The notes under the pieces: generated by a model | What the model was told of the DNA's origin: nothing | The model's input: only the letters and a program-made list of their open reading frames with translations | Databases searched by the model: none | Program-made: the position numbers and the translations under genes | NCBI GenBank assembly: GCA_937952235.1 | Contig: CALFZM010000287.1 | Coordinates: forward strand, 1 to 15,162 | Direction: 5' to 3' | DNA from: an uncultured Opitutia bacterium | GTDB taxonomy: Bacteria > Verrucomicrobiota > Verrucomicrobiia > Opitutales > Opitutaceae | Length of the DNA: 15,162 nt | In this document: piece by piece, positions 7,240 to 15,162 of the stretch | Position numbering within the stretch: position 1 is the stretch's first letter | How the letters are laid out: each line of letters begins with the position of its first letter

Positions 7240-7257
7240 GGGCGGCACGCGCCGCCC
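7240..7257 (+). terminator. Terminator-like hairpin after the ligase gene
   Basis: A perfect 7-bp stem, GGGCGGC (7240-7246) with GCCGCCC (7251-7257), has loop ACGC and lies 37 bases past the ligase stop. There is no T-run, so it is at best a weak or Rho-assisted terminator or an mRNA 3'-end stabiliser. Confidence 0.4.
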
Positions 7258-7261
7258 CAGC

Positions 7262-7287
7262 GGTGGAGCGGCCTGGCCCAGGCCGCT
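7262..7287 (+). repeat. REP-like palindromic unit, doublet 2 forward copy
   Basis: The GGTGGAGC head is followed by a perfect 8-bp stem, GCGGCCTG with CAGGCCGC, around a 3-base loop GCC; this copy is one base shorter than the others. It shares the layout of the copies near 962 and 11111 and pairs with the inverted copy 22 bases downstream. Confidence 0.75.
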
Positions 7288-7309
7288 GCGGCGCCGTCCT
7301 TCGCACGTC

Positions 7310-7336
7310 AGCCGCCCGGGGACGGTCGGCTCCACC
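7310..7336 (-). repeat. REP-like palindromic unit, doublet 2 reverse copy
   Basis: On the minus strand it reads GGTGGAGC, then arms GCCGACCG and CGGGCGGC around loop TCCC. The stem has one internal A-G mismatch and is otherwise intact. Its outer GCTCCACC (7329-7336) is complementary to the GGTGGAGC at 7262-7269, so the whole 75-base block is an inverted doublet like that at 962-1033. Confidence 0.75.
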
Positions 7337-7384
7337 CGCGCGGCTATTGTTCCGGCTCCGGCGCCGCGTTCCTGCCGTCGATCC

Positions 7385-7412
7385 TTCTCCAAAAGGTTAG
7401 GGGGCCTAATAA
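7385..7412 (+). promoter_or_regulatory. Tentative sdh promoter with overlapping palindrome
   Basis: TAATAA at 7407-7412 could be a -10 element, with a poor -35 TTCTCC at 7385-7390 (16-base spacing). A small inverted repeat, TTAGG-GGG-CCTAA (7397-7409), overlaps it and could be an operator. This is the only A/T-rich patch in the sdh leader, but the match to a promoter is weak. Confidence 0.25.
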
Positions 7413-7505
7413 GCTCGGCCGGGAAAGCGCGCGCCTTTACATCCCCGGGGGCGTGGTGGAATTTCACGCGGTTTTGCGACTTCACCCCGGCTGCGAACTC
7501 TTGCG

Positions 7506-8264
7506 ATGAATTTTGTTGGCTCCCTCTTCCGCTCTTCGATCGGCCGGAAATTCCTCATGGCCGGGACGGGTCTCGTGCTGATCGCCTTCGTGGTCGGGCA
7601 CCTCGTCGGCAACCTGCAGGTTTTCTCGCATCCCGACCGCATCAACGGCTACGCGCAGTTCCTGCACAACCTCGGGCCGCTGCTCTGGGTCGCCCGCCTG
7701 GGTCTGATCGCCGCGGTGCTGATCCACGTCTGGGCCGCGACGGTGCTGACGCTGGAAAACCGCCAGGCGCGCGGCAGCGCTTACGGGGTCAAGCACACCA
7801 TCCGGGCTACGCTCGCGTCGCGCACGATGCGGCTGACCGGTTATGTCGTGCTCGCCTTCCTCGTTTATCACCTCGCGCATTTCACGCTCGGGGCGGCGCA
7901 GTCGGGCACGTTCAAGGACAACCTGCCCGCCTACACCATGCAGGAGGAATATCGCGTGGGTGGGTTCCCCGTGGTGGCGGCCGGCACGCAGGTGGCCGAT
8001 GTGCACACCATGGTGATCCGCGGGTTCCAGCACCCGGCGGTGGCGCTGTTCTATATCGTCGCCGTGGGCCTCCTCAGTTTCCACCTCCTTCACGGCATCG
8101 ACAGCCTTTGCCAGACGTTCGGCTGGCGCACGAACAAGTGGGCGGGCGGCCTGCGCGCCTTCGCCCTCGTGTTCTGCCTCGCGTACTTCGCCGGCAACCT
8201 CGCCATCCCCGGGGCCGTGCTGGCCGGGCAGTTGCAGCCGCGCCCGGCGGCGGTCGCCCGCTGA
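7506..8264 (+). CDS. sdhC: Succinate dehydrogenase / fumarate reductase cytochrome b558 membrane subunit
   Basis: This 252-residue membrane anchor of complex II carries electrons between the iron-sulfur subunit and the quinone pool. Five hydrophobic helices are visible at about 16-36, 60-83, 109-130, 176-200 and 217-241. This is the layout of the single-anchor, di-haem class (Bacillus SdhC, Wolinella FrdC), which needs no SdhD. Candidate haem-ligand histidines lie in the first four helices: His32 (GHLVGN), His74 (LIHVW), His122 or 125 (VYHLAH) and His193 or 196 (SFHLLHG). The C-terminal part of helix 4 reads HGIDSLCQTFGW. It is the first gene of sdhCAB, with sdhA 49 bases downstream. The start is the ATG at 7506; there is no Shine-Dalgarno sequence. 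Di-haem enzymes usually work with menaquinone, which is an inference here. Confidence 0.93.
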   Translation: MNFVGSLFRSSIGRKFLMAGTGLVLIAFVVGHLVGNLQVFSHPDRINGYAQFLHNLGPLLWVARLGLIAAVLIHVWAATVLTLENRQARGSAYGVKHTIRATLASRTMRLTGYVVLAFLVYHLAHFTLGAAQSGTFKDNLPAYTMQEEYRVGGFPVVAAGTQVADVHTMVIRGFQHPAVALFYIVAVGLLSFHLLHGIDSLCQTFGWRTNKWAGGLRAFALVFCLAYFAGNLAIPGAVLAGQLQPRPAAVAR

Positions 8265-8313
8265 TCGGAACCCTCCACCTCCCAACGCAACCCGTTCCCT
8301 GCGCGCCGCGCCT

Positions 8314-10236
<1,923 letters not shown>

Positions 10237-10282
10237 GCGCCGCCTGAGCGCGTCCTGCCGCCTTCATTAAACCTGACTTCCG

Positions 10283-11098
10283 ATGGTCGCCGCCAACCAC
10301 TCCACCCAGCCCCTCTCCCTCACGCTCCGCGTCTGGCGCCAGGCGGGCCCGAAGGAACCCGGCAGGTTCGTCGACTACCCGTCGAAGAACCTGAACCCGA
10401 ACATGTCGTTCCTCGAGATGCTCGACGTCGTGAACGACGAGCTCACGGCGAAGGGCGAGGAACCGATCGCGTTTGCCCACGATTGTCGCGAGGGCATCTG
10501 CGGCACGTGTTCGTGCACGATCAACGGCAAGCCGCATGGCCCCGGCCGCGGCGTCGCCACCTGCCAGGTTTACGTGCGCAGCTTCCGCGACGGCGACGTG
10601 ATCACGGTCGAGCCGTTCCGCGCCGAGGCCTTCCCGATCGTCAAGGACCTCGTCACCGATCGCAGCGCATTCGACAAGATCCAGCAGGCGGGCGGCTTCA
10701 TCACCGCGCGCGCCGGCTCGGCCCCCGACGCCAACGCGATCCCGGTGCCGAAGGGCGACGCCGACCTCGCGATGGACGCCGCCACGTGCATCGGCTGCGG
10801 CGCCTGCGTCGCCGCGTGCAAGAACGCCAGCGCGATGCTCTTCGTCGCCGCCAAGGTCGGCCACCTCGGCCTGCTGCCGCAGGGCCAGGCCGAGCGCGAC
10901 CGCCGCGTGCTCGCGATGGTGCAGACGATGGACGACCTCGGTTTCGGCAGTTGCACCAACCAGTACGAGTGCAGCGCCGCCTGCCCCAAGCTCATCTCGC
11001 ACGAGTTCATCGCGCGGATGAACCGCGACTACTTCAAGGCGTCGCTGCGCTCCTCCTTCCGGCCCGAGTCGCTCGGCGCCGGCGGCGGCGCAGGCTGA
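10283..11098 (+). CDS. sdhB: Succinate dehydrogenase / fumarate reductase iron-sulfur subunit
   Basis: The 271-residue subunit wires FAD in SdhA to haem and quinone in SdhC through three iron-sulfur clusters. The N-terminal plant-ferredoxin-like domain has DCREGICGTC and a later Cys, giving [2Fe-2S] ligands Cys68, 73, 76 and 94. The C-terminal domain has CIGCGACVAAC (Cys169, 172, 175, 179) and CTNQYECSAACP (Cys224, 230, 234). By family analogy Cys169/172/175/234 hold [4Fe-4S] and Cys179/224/230 hold [3Fe-4S]. All cluster ligands are present, so the enzyme looks functional. It is the last gene of sdhCAB; a REP-like hairpin with a short T-run and a second hairpin follow the stop. The leader is pyrimidine-rich and lacks a Shine-Dalgarno sequence. 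Confidence 0.96.
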   Translation: MVAANHSTQPLSLTLRVWRQAGPKEPGRFVDYPSKNLNPNMSFLEMLDVVNDELTAKGEEPIAFAHDCREGICGTCSCTINGKPHGPGRGVATCQVYVRSFRDGDVITVEPFRAEAFPIVKDLVTDRSAFDKIQQAGGFITARAGSAPDANAIPVPKGDADLAMDAATCIGCGACVAACKNASAMLFVAAKVGHLGLLPQGQAERDRRVLAMVQTMDDLGFGSCTNQYECSAACPKLISHEFIARMNRDYFKASLRSSFRPESLGAGGGAG

Positions 11099-11110
11099 GG
11101 TGGGTCGAGC

Positions 11111-11137
11111 GGTGGAGCAGCCTGTCCCCAGGCTGCT
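11111..11137 (+). repeat. REP-like palindromic unit, locus 3 forward copy
   Basis: The GGTGGAGC head precedes a perfect 8-bp stem, GCAGCCTG with CAGGCTGC, around loop TCCC, extendable by one A-T pair. It begins 12 bases past the sdhB stop. It is followed by GTTTTCC, so this copy could also act as a weak intrinsic terminator for sdhCAB. The arms again differ from other copies by paired changes. Confidence 0.8.
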
Positions 11138-11142
11138 GTTTT

Positions 11143-11159
11143 CCCCGTCCCCGACGGGG
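11143..11159 (+). terminator. Terminator-like hairpin downstream of sdhB
   Basis: CCCCGTC (11143-11149) pairs perfectly with GACGGGG (11153-11159) around a CCC loop. It lies just after the REP-like hairpin and its TTTT. Only a short ATTT follows the second hairpin, so the two stems together may end the sdh transcript. Confidence 0.45.
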
Positions 11160-11182
11160 TGATTTCCGCTGGATTCGGTGGC

Positions 11183-11206
11183 AGCCGCCGGGGGAAAGGC
11201 TGCGCC
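11183..11206 (-). repeat. Probable degenerate REP-like unit, locus 3 reverse copy
   Basis: On the minus strand the last 13 bases match the other copies at 12 positions (TCCCCCGGCGGCT). The head is altered to GGCGCAGC and three bases of the first arm are missing. A 6-bp stem remains (11181-11186 with 11198-11203). Its position and orientation match the reverse members of the other two doublets, which is the main reason for calling it. Confidence 0.4.
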
Positions 11207-11310
11207 CCGTCGCTCGATCGGCGCCCAGATCTGCATCGACTCCTCCCCGGGGCGACGTTAGCACGGCGTCGCGCGTCCACCCCGGCGCGCCTCGAAACCC
11301 CCTCCTCGTC

Positions 11311-14118
11311 ATGCGCCAGACCCTGCGCCTGCTGCTTGTGAGCCTTGCCGTGCTCAGCCTGTGTCGGATCTCCCTCGCCGCGACCCTCACGGGCCGCGTC
11401 CGCGACGCCAACACCAACGCCTTTCTCCTCGGCGCCACCGTGAGCCTCCGCGAATTGAGCCGCGACGCGACCACGGATCGCGAAGGCGCGTTCCACTTCG
11501 CCGACGTGCCCCCGGGCACCTACACCCTGGCAACCACCTACCTCGGCTACGCCGACGTCACGCAGACCGTCGCCGTGCCCGGGGACTCCGGCCGGATGCT
11601 GGCCGTCGCGATCGGGGGCGAGGTGGTGCAGCTCGGTCGCTTCGTCGTCGAGGGCGCACGCGAGGGCCAGGCCCGCGCGCTGCAGCAGAAGCGCTCGGCC
11701 AACATGATCATGGACGCCGTCTCCGCGGATGCCGTGGGCAAGTTTCCCGACGGCAACGCCGCCGAGGCGCTCCGGCGCGTGCCGGGCGTCTCGCTCGAGA
11801 TCGACCAGAGCGAAGGCCGGTTCGTCGTGATCCGCGGCATCGATGCCGCGCTGAACAACGTCACCCTCAACGGCCAGAACGTCGGCTCCCCCGCCGAACA
11901 GGGCCGCCGCGGCCTCGCGATGGACTCCGTGCCCGCCGACCTCATCTCGCGGCTCGAGGTGGTGAAGGCCGTCACGCCCGACCGCGACCACAATGCCATC
12001 GGCGGCTCCGTGAACATCGTCACGCAAAGCGCCTTCGACCGTGCCGAGCCGTTCGCCTTCGGTTCCGTCAGCGCCGGCTACAACGACTTCGCCGGCGACT
12101 GGGGCTGGCAGGCGGCGAGCGTCACGCTTGGCCGCACGCTCGGCGCGCAGCGCAAGTGGGGCGTCATCGGCGGCGTCAGCTACTCCAGCCGTGAATACGC
12201 CTCGCAGACTTCCGACGCCATCGACTGGTCCGCGGCCAACGGCCTGTTCCGGCCGCAGACGCAGGAGTCCTTCGACTACGCCATCGAGCGCACGCGGCTC
12301 GGCGCCAACGTGGCGGTCGAGTTCCGGCCGCAGGCCGGGCACCAGGTGTACCTGCGATACAACTACAACGAGTTCACCGACGAGGAAGGCCGGCAGAAGA
12401 CCGGCTTCAACTTCGCGCTCGGCACCCTGACGAACCAGACCGCCACCAGCGGCACGTACAGCCAGGGCCGCGCCACGAAGGAGTTTCGCGACTACAAGCA
12501 GAACCACCTGATCGACGCGCTCGCGTTCGGCGGGCGCAGCGACCTCGCCGACGGCACCCAGATCGAATGGCAGCTCGGCACCTCGAAGGCCGAGCGCGAG
12601 ACGCCCCGGCGCGTCGACTGGGAGTTCCGCTCGGCCGCCGGCGCGTTTCCGAATTCCTACGTGCTGGGCGGCACGATTCCGATCATCACGCCCAACGCCG
12701 CCTACTACAACCCGTCGAGCTTCCCGTTCCGCCGGGCCCGCTTCCGCACCGACCTGGAGGACGAGGAGGTCTTCTCGCTCCAGCTCGACGTCCGGCGCGA
12801 CGCGCGGCTGGGGGCGCTGAACGGCTTCTGGAAAGTCGGCGGCAAGCTGGTGACGAGCGAGAAGAACCAGGACCGCACCAATGCGAACTACAATCTCGCC
12901 GCCGGTGCGGCCAACCTCTTCACGCTGGGCGACTCCGGCCTCGCCGGCGCCGAGCCGGCTGGCTTCATGCGCGGCCGCTACCGGCTCGGCCCGACCATCA
13001 ACCTCGCGGCGCTGCAGTCGTACTTTCGGTCCAATCCGGCGCGCTTCACCTATGACGCCGCCGGCTCGCTCGATAATTCGATCACCGCCGATTACGACGC
13101 CACCGAGCAGGTGCGCTCCGGCTACGGCATGGCCAGCGTGAACCTGGCCCCCACCTTCACGGTCGTCGGCGGGGTGCGCGTCGAGCATACCGAGGCGCGC
13201 TACGCGGCCAACGAGATCAGCACCCGCGCCGGGGCGTTCGCCGGCTACAGCCGGGTCGAGAACACCCGCGACTACACCAAGGTCATGCCCGGCCTGCACC
13301 TGAACTGGCGGCCAAACCGCCAGGTCGCGCTGCGCGCCGCGTGGACCAACACGTATGGCCGGACCAACTACACCGACCTCGCCCCGCGCAACGTGCTCGA
13401 CAGCGTCGACCTCGGCGGCGGCGTTTTCGAGGGCAGCCTGTCGGCCGGCAATCCCGCGCTGAAGCCCTTCGAATCCACCAACCTCGACGTCACCGCCGAG
13501 TATTACCTCAAGTCGGCCGGCATCGTCTCGGTCGGGCTCTTTCGCAAGCGCATCGAAAACCCCGTGTACCGCCGCTCGTACACGCTGTTCGGCACCACCT
13601 ACGGCGGACGGAATTTCTCGCGCCTCGGCGTGGCCCGGCCGGAGAACGCCGGCACGGGCGAGATCGACGGGCTCGAGTTGAATTACCAGCAGTTCTTCAC
13701 CGGCCTGCCCGGTGCGCTCGGCGGCTTCGGCGTGAACTTCAACTACACCGTCACCGACTCCTCGGTCACCGTCTTCGGGCGAAACGACGAACTGCCGTTC
13801 TTCAAGCAGTCCGACGAGATCGGCAACATCGCGCTCCTGTACGAGAAGTATGGCTTCGAGGCCCGGATCGCCCTGTCGTTCAACGCCGCCTACCTCGAGA
13901 GCGTGGGCAACACCCGCGACAGCGACGAGTACACCGACCGCCGGCGCCCGATCGACGTGAAGCTGAGCTACCGGATCAACCCGCGGCTGCGCGTCTTCCT
14001 CGACGTGCTCAACGCCAACAAGGAACCGCTCCGCACGTACTCCGGCGAGCCGGGCCGCTCCAGCGGCTACGAAATCTATTCCTGGAATGCCAACGTCGGT
14101 GTCAACTGGCGCCTCTGA
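11311..14118 (+). CDS. TonB-dependent outer-membrane receptor with N-terminal carboxypeptidase-regulatory-like domain (receptor 2)
   Basis: The 935-residue product is an outer-membrane transporter driven by TonB; its ligand is unknown. A signal peptide covers about residues 1-23 (LLLVSLAVLSLCRISLA). A carboxypeptidase-D regulatory-like domain spans about 25-101, a TonB-box-like LGRFVVEG is at 108-115, and the plug is at about 128-240 with GKFPDGNAAEALRRVPGV, VIRGIDAALNNVTLNG and IGGSVNIVTQS. These plug motifs resemble the Xanthomonas/Caulobacter-type TonB receptor family, often linked to glycan or complex nutrient uptake. The remainder is the barrel, ending NVGVNWRL. The frame stays open upstream into sdhB, but the ATG at 11311 starts the signal peptide and is clearly the start. 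No Shine-Dalgarno sequence is present. A small secreted protein gene lies 100 bases downstream. Confidence 0.93.
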   Translation: MRQTLRLLLVSLAVLSLCRISLAATLTGRVRDANTNAFLLGATVSLRELSRDATTDREGAFHFADVPPGTYTLATTYLGYADVTQTVAVPGDSGRMLAVAIGGEVVQLGRFVVEGAREGQARALQQKRSANMIMDAVSADAVGKFPDGNAAEALRRVPGVSLEIDQSEGRFVVIRGIDAALNNVTLNGQNVGSPAEQGRRGLAMDSVPADLISRLEVVKAVTPDRDHNAIGGSVNIVTQSAFDRAEPFAFGSVSAGYNDFAGDWGWQAASVTLGRTLGAQRKWGVIGGVSYSSREYASQTSDAIDWSAANGLFRPQTQESFDYAIERTRLGANVAVEFRPQAGHQVYLRYNYNEFTDEEGRQKTGFNFALGTLTNQTATSGTYSQGRATKEFRDYKQNHLIDALAFGGRSDLADGTQIEWQLGTSKAERETPRRVDWEFRSAAGAFPNSYVLGGTIPIITPNAAYYNPSSFPFRRARFRTDLEDEEVFSLQLDVRRDARLGALNGFWKVGGKLVTSEKNQDRTNANYNLAAGAANLFTLGDSGLAGAEPAGFMRGRYRLGPTINLAALQSYFRSNPARFTYDAAGSLDNSITADYDATEQVRSGYGMASVNLAPTFTVVGGVRVEHTEARYAANEISTRAGAFAGYSRVENTRDYTKVMPGLHLNWRPNRQVALRAAWTNTYGRTNYTDLAPRNVLDSVDLGGGVFEGSLSAGNPALKPFESTNLDVTAEYYLKSAGIVSVGLFRKRIENPVYRRSYTLFGTTYGGRNFSRLGVARPENAGTGEIDGLELNYQQFFTGLPGALGGFGVNFNYTVTDSSVTVFGRNDELPFFKQSDEIGNIALLYEKYGFEARIALSFNAAYLESVGNTRDSDEYTDRRRPIDVKLSYRINPRLRVFLDVLNANKEPLRTYSGEPGRSSGYEIYSWNANVGVNWRL

Positions 14119-14168
14119 TGCCGGACCGGGGGACGCGTTGACGCGGAAATTTCACGGAGCCGCGCTCG

Positions 14169-14202
14169 CTCCCGGGCGCGCCCCGTGTCCTGCTGCCGGG
14201 AG
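14169..14202 (+). other. Inverted repeat between receptor 2 and the secreted protein gene
   Basis: CTCCCGG (14169-14175) pairs with CCGGGAG (14196-14202) around a 20-base loop, just upstream of the 14219 start. There is no T-run. It could be a leader structure for the downstream gene or chance in GC-rich DNA. Confidence 0.25.
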
Positions 14203-14218
14203 TTCCCCTGTCACGCCC

Positions 14219-15085
14219 ATGCATCGATGCCTCCTGCTTGTCCCGGCCCTGCTGGCCGGATCCGCGTTCGCCGCTGACGCGCCGACGCCGCCGATCGGCC
14301 GGCTCACGACCCCCGGCTGGCGCTACGAGGAAATCCGGCGTCACCGGGCGCCGGAAGCGGGACAAGGGGTGGCGGTGGACCGCGACTTTTTCTACGCGAT
14401 CAACAACCACACCATCGGCAAGTACCGGAAGGCGACCGGCGAGCGTGTCGCGCAGTGGGAGGGCGGCGCCGGCGGCGAGATCATCCATCTGAACGCGGGT
14501 TTCATCCGCGACGGCCGGCTGCACGCGATCCATTCCAACTATCCGGGCGTGCCCATGCTGAGCTCGCTGGAGTTCTTCGATCCCGCGACGCTGCAGCATG
14601 CCGGCTCGCACAGCTTCGGCCGGATGGACGGCTCGTTCACCTGGCTCGACCGGGCGACGGTGCCCACCGCCGGCCGGCGTGAGGAACGCTGGATCGCCTG
14701 TTTTGTGCACTACGGGAATCGCGGCGCGGAGCCGAACCGCGATTCGAGCTGGACGCAGATTGTCGCGTTCGACGACGCCTGGCGCCGCACCGGGGGATGG
14801 GCGCTGCCTCCGGCGTTGATCGAGCGCTTCGGCGGCCGCGGCTACAGCGCGTCGGGCGGAGGTTTCGGCCCCGGCGGGCACCTGTATCTGACCGGGCATG
14901 ACAACCCCGAGTTGTACGTGGTGGCGTTTCCCGCCGCCGGCTCCGTGCTGCGCTGGATCGCGACGATCCCGTTTCCCTCGGAAGGGCAGGCCTTCTGCTG
15001 GGATCCGCACGAATCCGGCGTGCTCTACTCGATCGTGAAGAAGACCCGCGAGGTGATCGTCGGCCGCGTGACGATCCCCCGATAA
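14219..15085 (+). CDS. Secreted protein with beta-propeller-like repeats, function unknown
   Basis: The 288-residue product begins with a signal peptide (1-18, cleavage likely after AFA), so it is exported to the periplasm or beyond. The mature part has loosely repeated units of 40-60 residues, each ending in paired strands. They include GQGVAVDRDFFYAINNHTIG (49-68), FIRDGRLHAIHSNYP then SLEFFDPATLQ (95-126), GGGFGPGGHLYLTGHDN (213-229) and FCWDPHESGVLYSIVKK (259-275). This pattern suggests an NHL- or PQQ-like propeller, but no catalytic motif is recognised and no family can be named with confidence. The frame is open further upstream to 14087, but that overlaps receptor 2 and has no signal peptide, so the ATG at 14219 is chosen. 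It follows receptor 2 by 100 bases on the same strand and may be co-expressed. Confidence 0.75.
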   Translation: MHRCLLLVPALLAGSAFAADAPTPPIGRLTTPGWRYEEIRRHRAPEAGQGVAVDRDFFYAINNHTIGKYRKATGERVAQWEGGAGGEIIHLNAGFIRDGRLHAIHSNYPGVPMLSSLEFFDPATLQHAGSHSFGRMDGSFTWLDRATVPTAGRREERWIACFVHYGNRGAEPNRDSSWTQIVAFDDAWRRTGGWALPPALIERFGGRGYSASGGGFGPGGHLYLTGHDNPELYVVAFPAAGSVLRWIATIPFPSEGQAFCWDPHESGVLYSIVKKTREVIVGRVTIPR

Positions 15086-15162
15086 GGATCAATTTTCCGC
15101 AGGCTGAGCCAACACCTGCCGGGGGCCTTCAAATCAGCCGTGAGGCCGCAGCGAATGGTGGA

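Larger units (their letters stand above)
7203..7505. other. Intergenic region between the ligase gene and sdhC
   Basis: These 303 bases hold, in order, a GC hairpin (7240-7257), an inverted REP-like doublet (7262-7336), and about 170 bases that must contain the sdh promoter and leader. The most A/T-rich stretch is around 7391-7412. I see no small protein gene here. Confidence 0.6.

Noticed and set aside
10483..11310. Upstream extension of receptor 2 into the sdhB region
   Set aside because: The frame is merely open. It overlaps sdhB in another frame and would bury the signal peptide that starts at 11311.

Overview
The window is GC-rich, densely coding bacterial DNA. Three things suggest Verrucomicrobiota, most likely an Opitutaceae-type organism: two large TonB-dependent receptors with N-terminal carboxypeptidase-regulatory-like domains, a three-gene succinate dehydrogenase operon with a five-helix di-haem cytochrome b558 subunit, and the near absence of Shine-Dalgarno sequences. 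This placement is inferred from gene content and style; there is no rRNA or other marker gene.

Layout. The 5' edge carries the last 313 codons of a nucleotide-sugar dehydrogenase (WbpA-like, surface polysaccharide precursors). It converges on a 1000-residue TonB-dependent receptor on the minus strand (1211-4213), which ends in a clear intrinsic terminator. Upstream of that receptor, also on the minus strand, is tRNA-Pro(UGG) (4500-4576). The plus strand then carries a membrane-anchored coiled-coil/LysM protein, a Nudix hydrolase and a PaaK-like adenylate-forming ligase, the last two probably co-transcribed. Next comes sdhC-sdhA-sdhB (7506-11098), followed by a second TonB-dependent receptor (11311-14118) and a small secreted protein with beta-propeller-like repeats (14219-15085).

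How the genes work together. SdhC, SdhA and SdhB form one membrane complex (complex II), feeding electrons between succinate/fumarate and quinone. The second receptor and the secreted propeller-like protein may form an outer-membrane uptake or sensing pair. The Nudix hydrolase and the ligase are adjacent, but their joint role is unknown. The other genes are individually recognisable housekeeping or envelope functions.

The most notable non-coding signal is a family of short REP-like palindromes. Each unit is a GGTGGAGC head followed by an 8-bp hairpin with a 3-4 nt loop. Units occur as inverted doublets in three intergenic regions (962-1033, 7262-7336, 11111-11206), and the stems show compensatory changes between copies. 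No transposase for them lies in the window. Two other observations deserve attention: every start codon with visible upstream sequence lacks a Shine-Dalgarno motif, and a terminator directly abuts the Nudix start codon with two competing partners for one stem arm. No phage, CRISPR, insertion sequence or clearly new multi-gene system was found.
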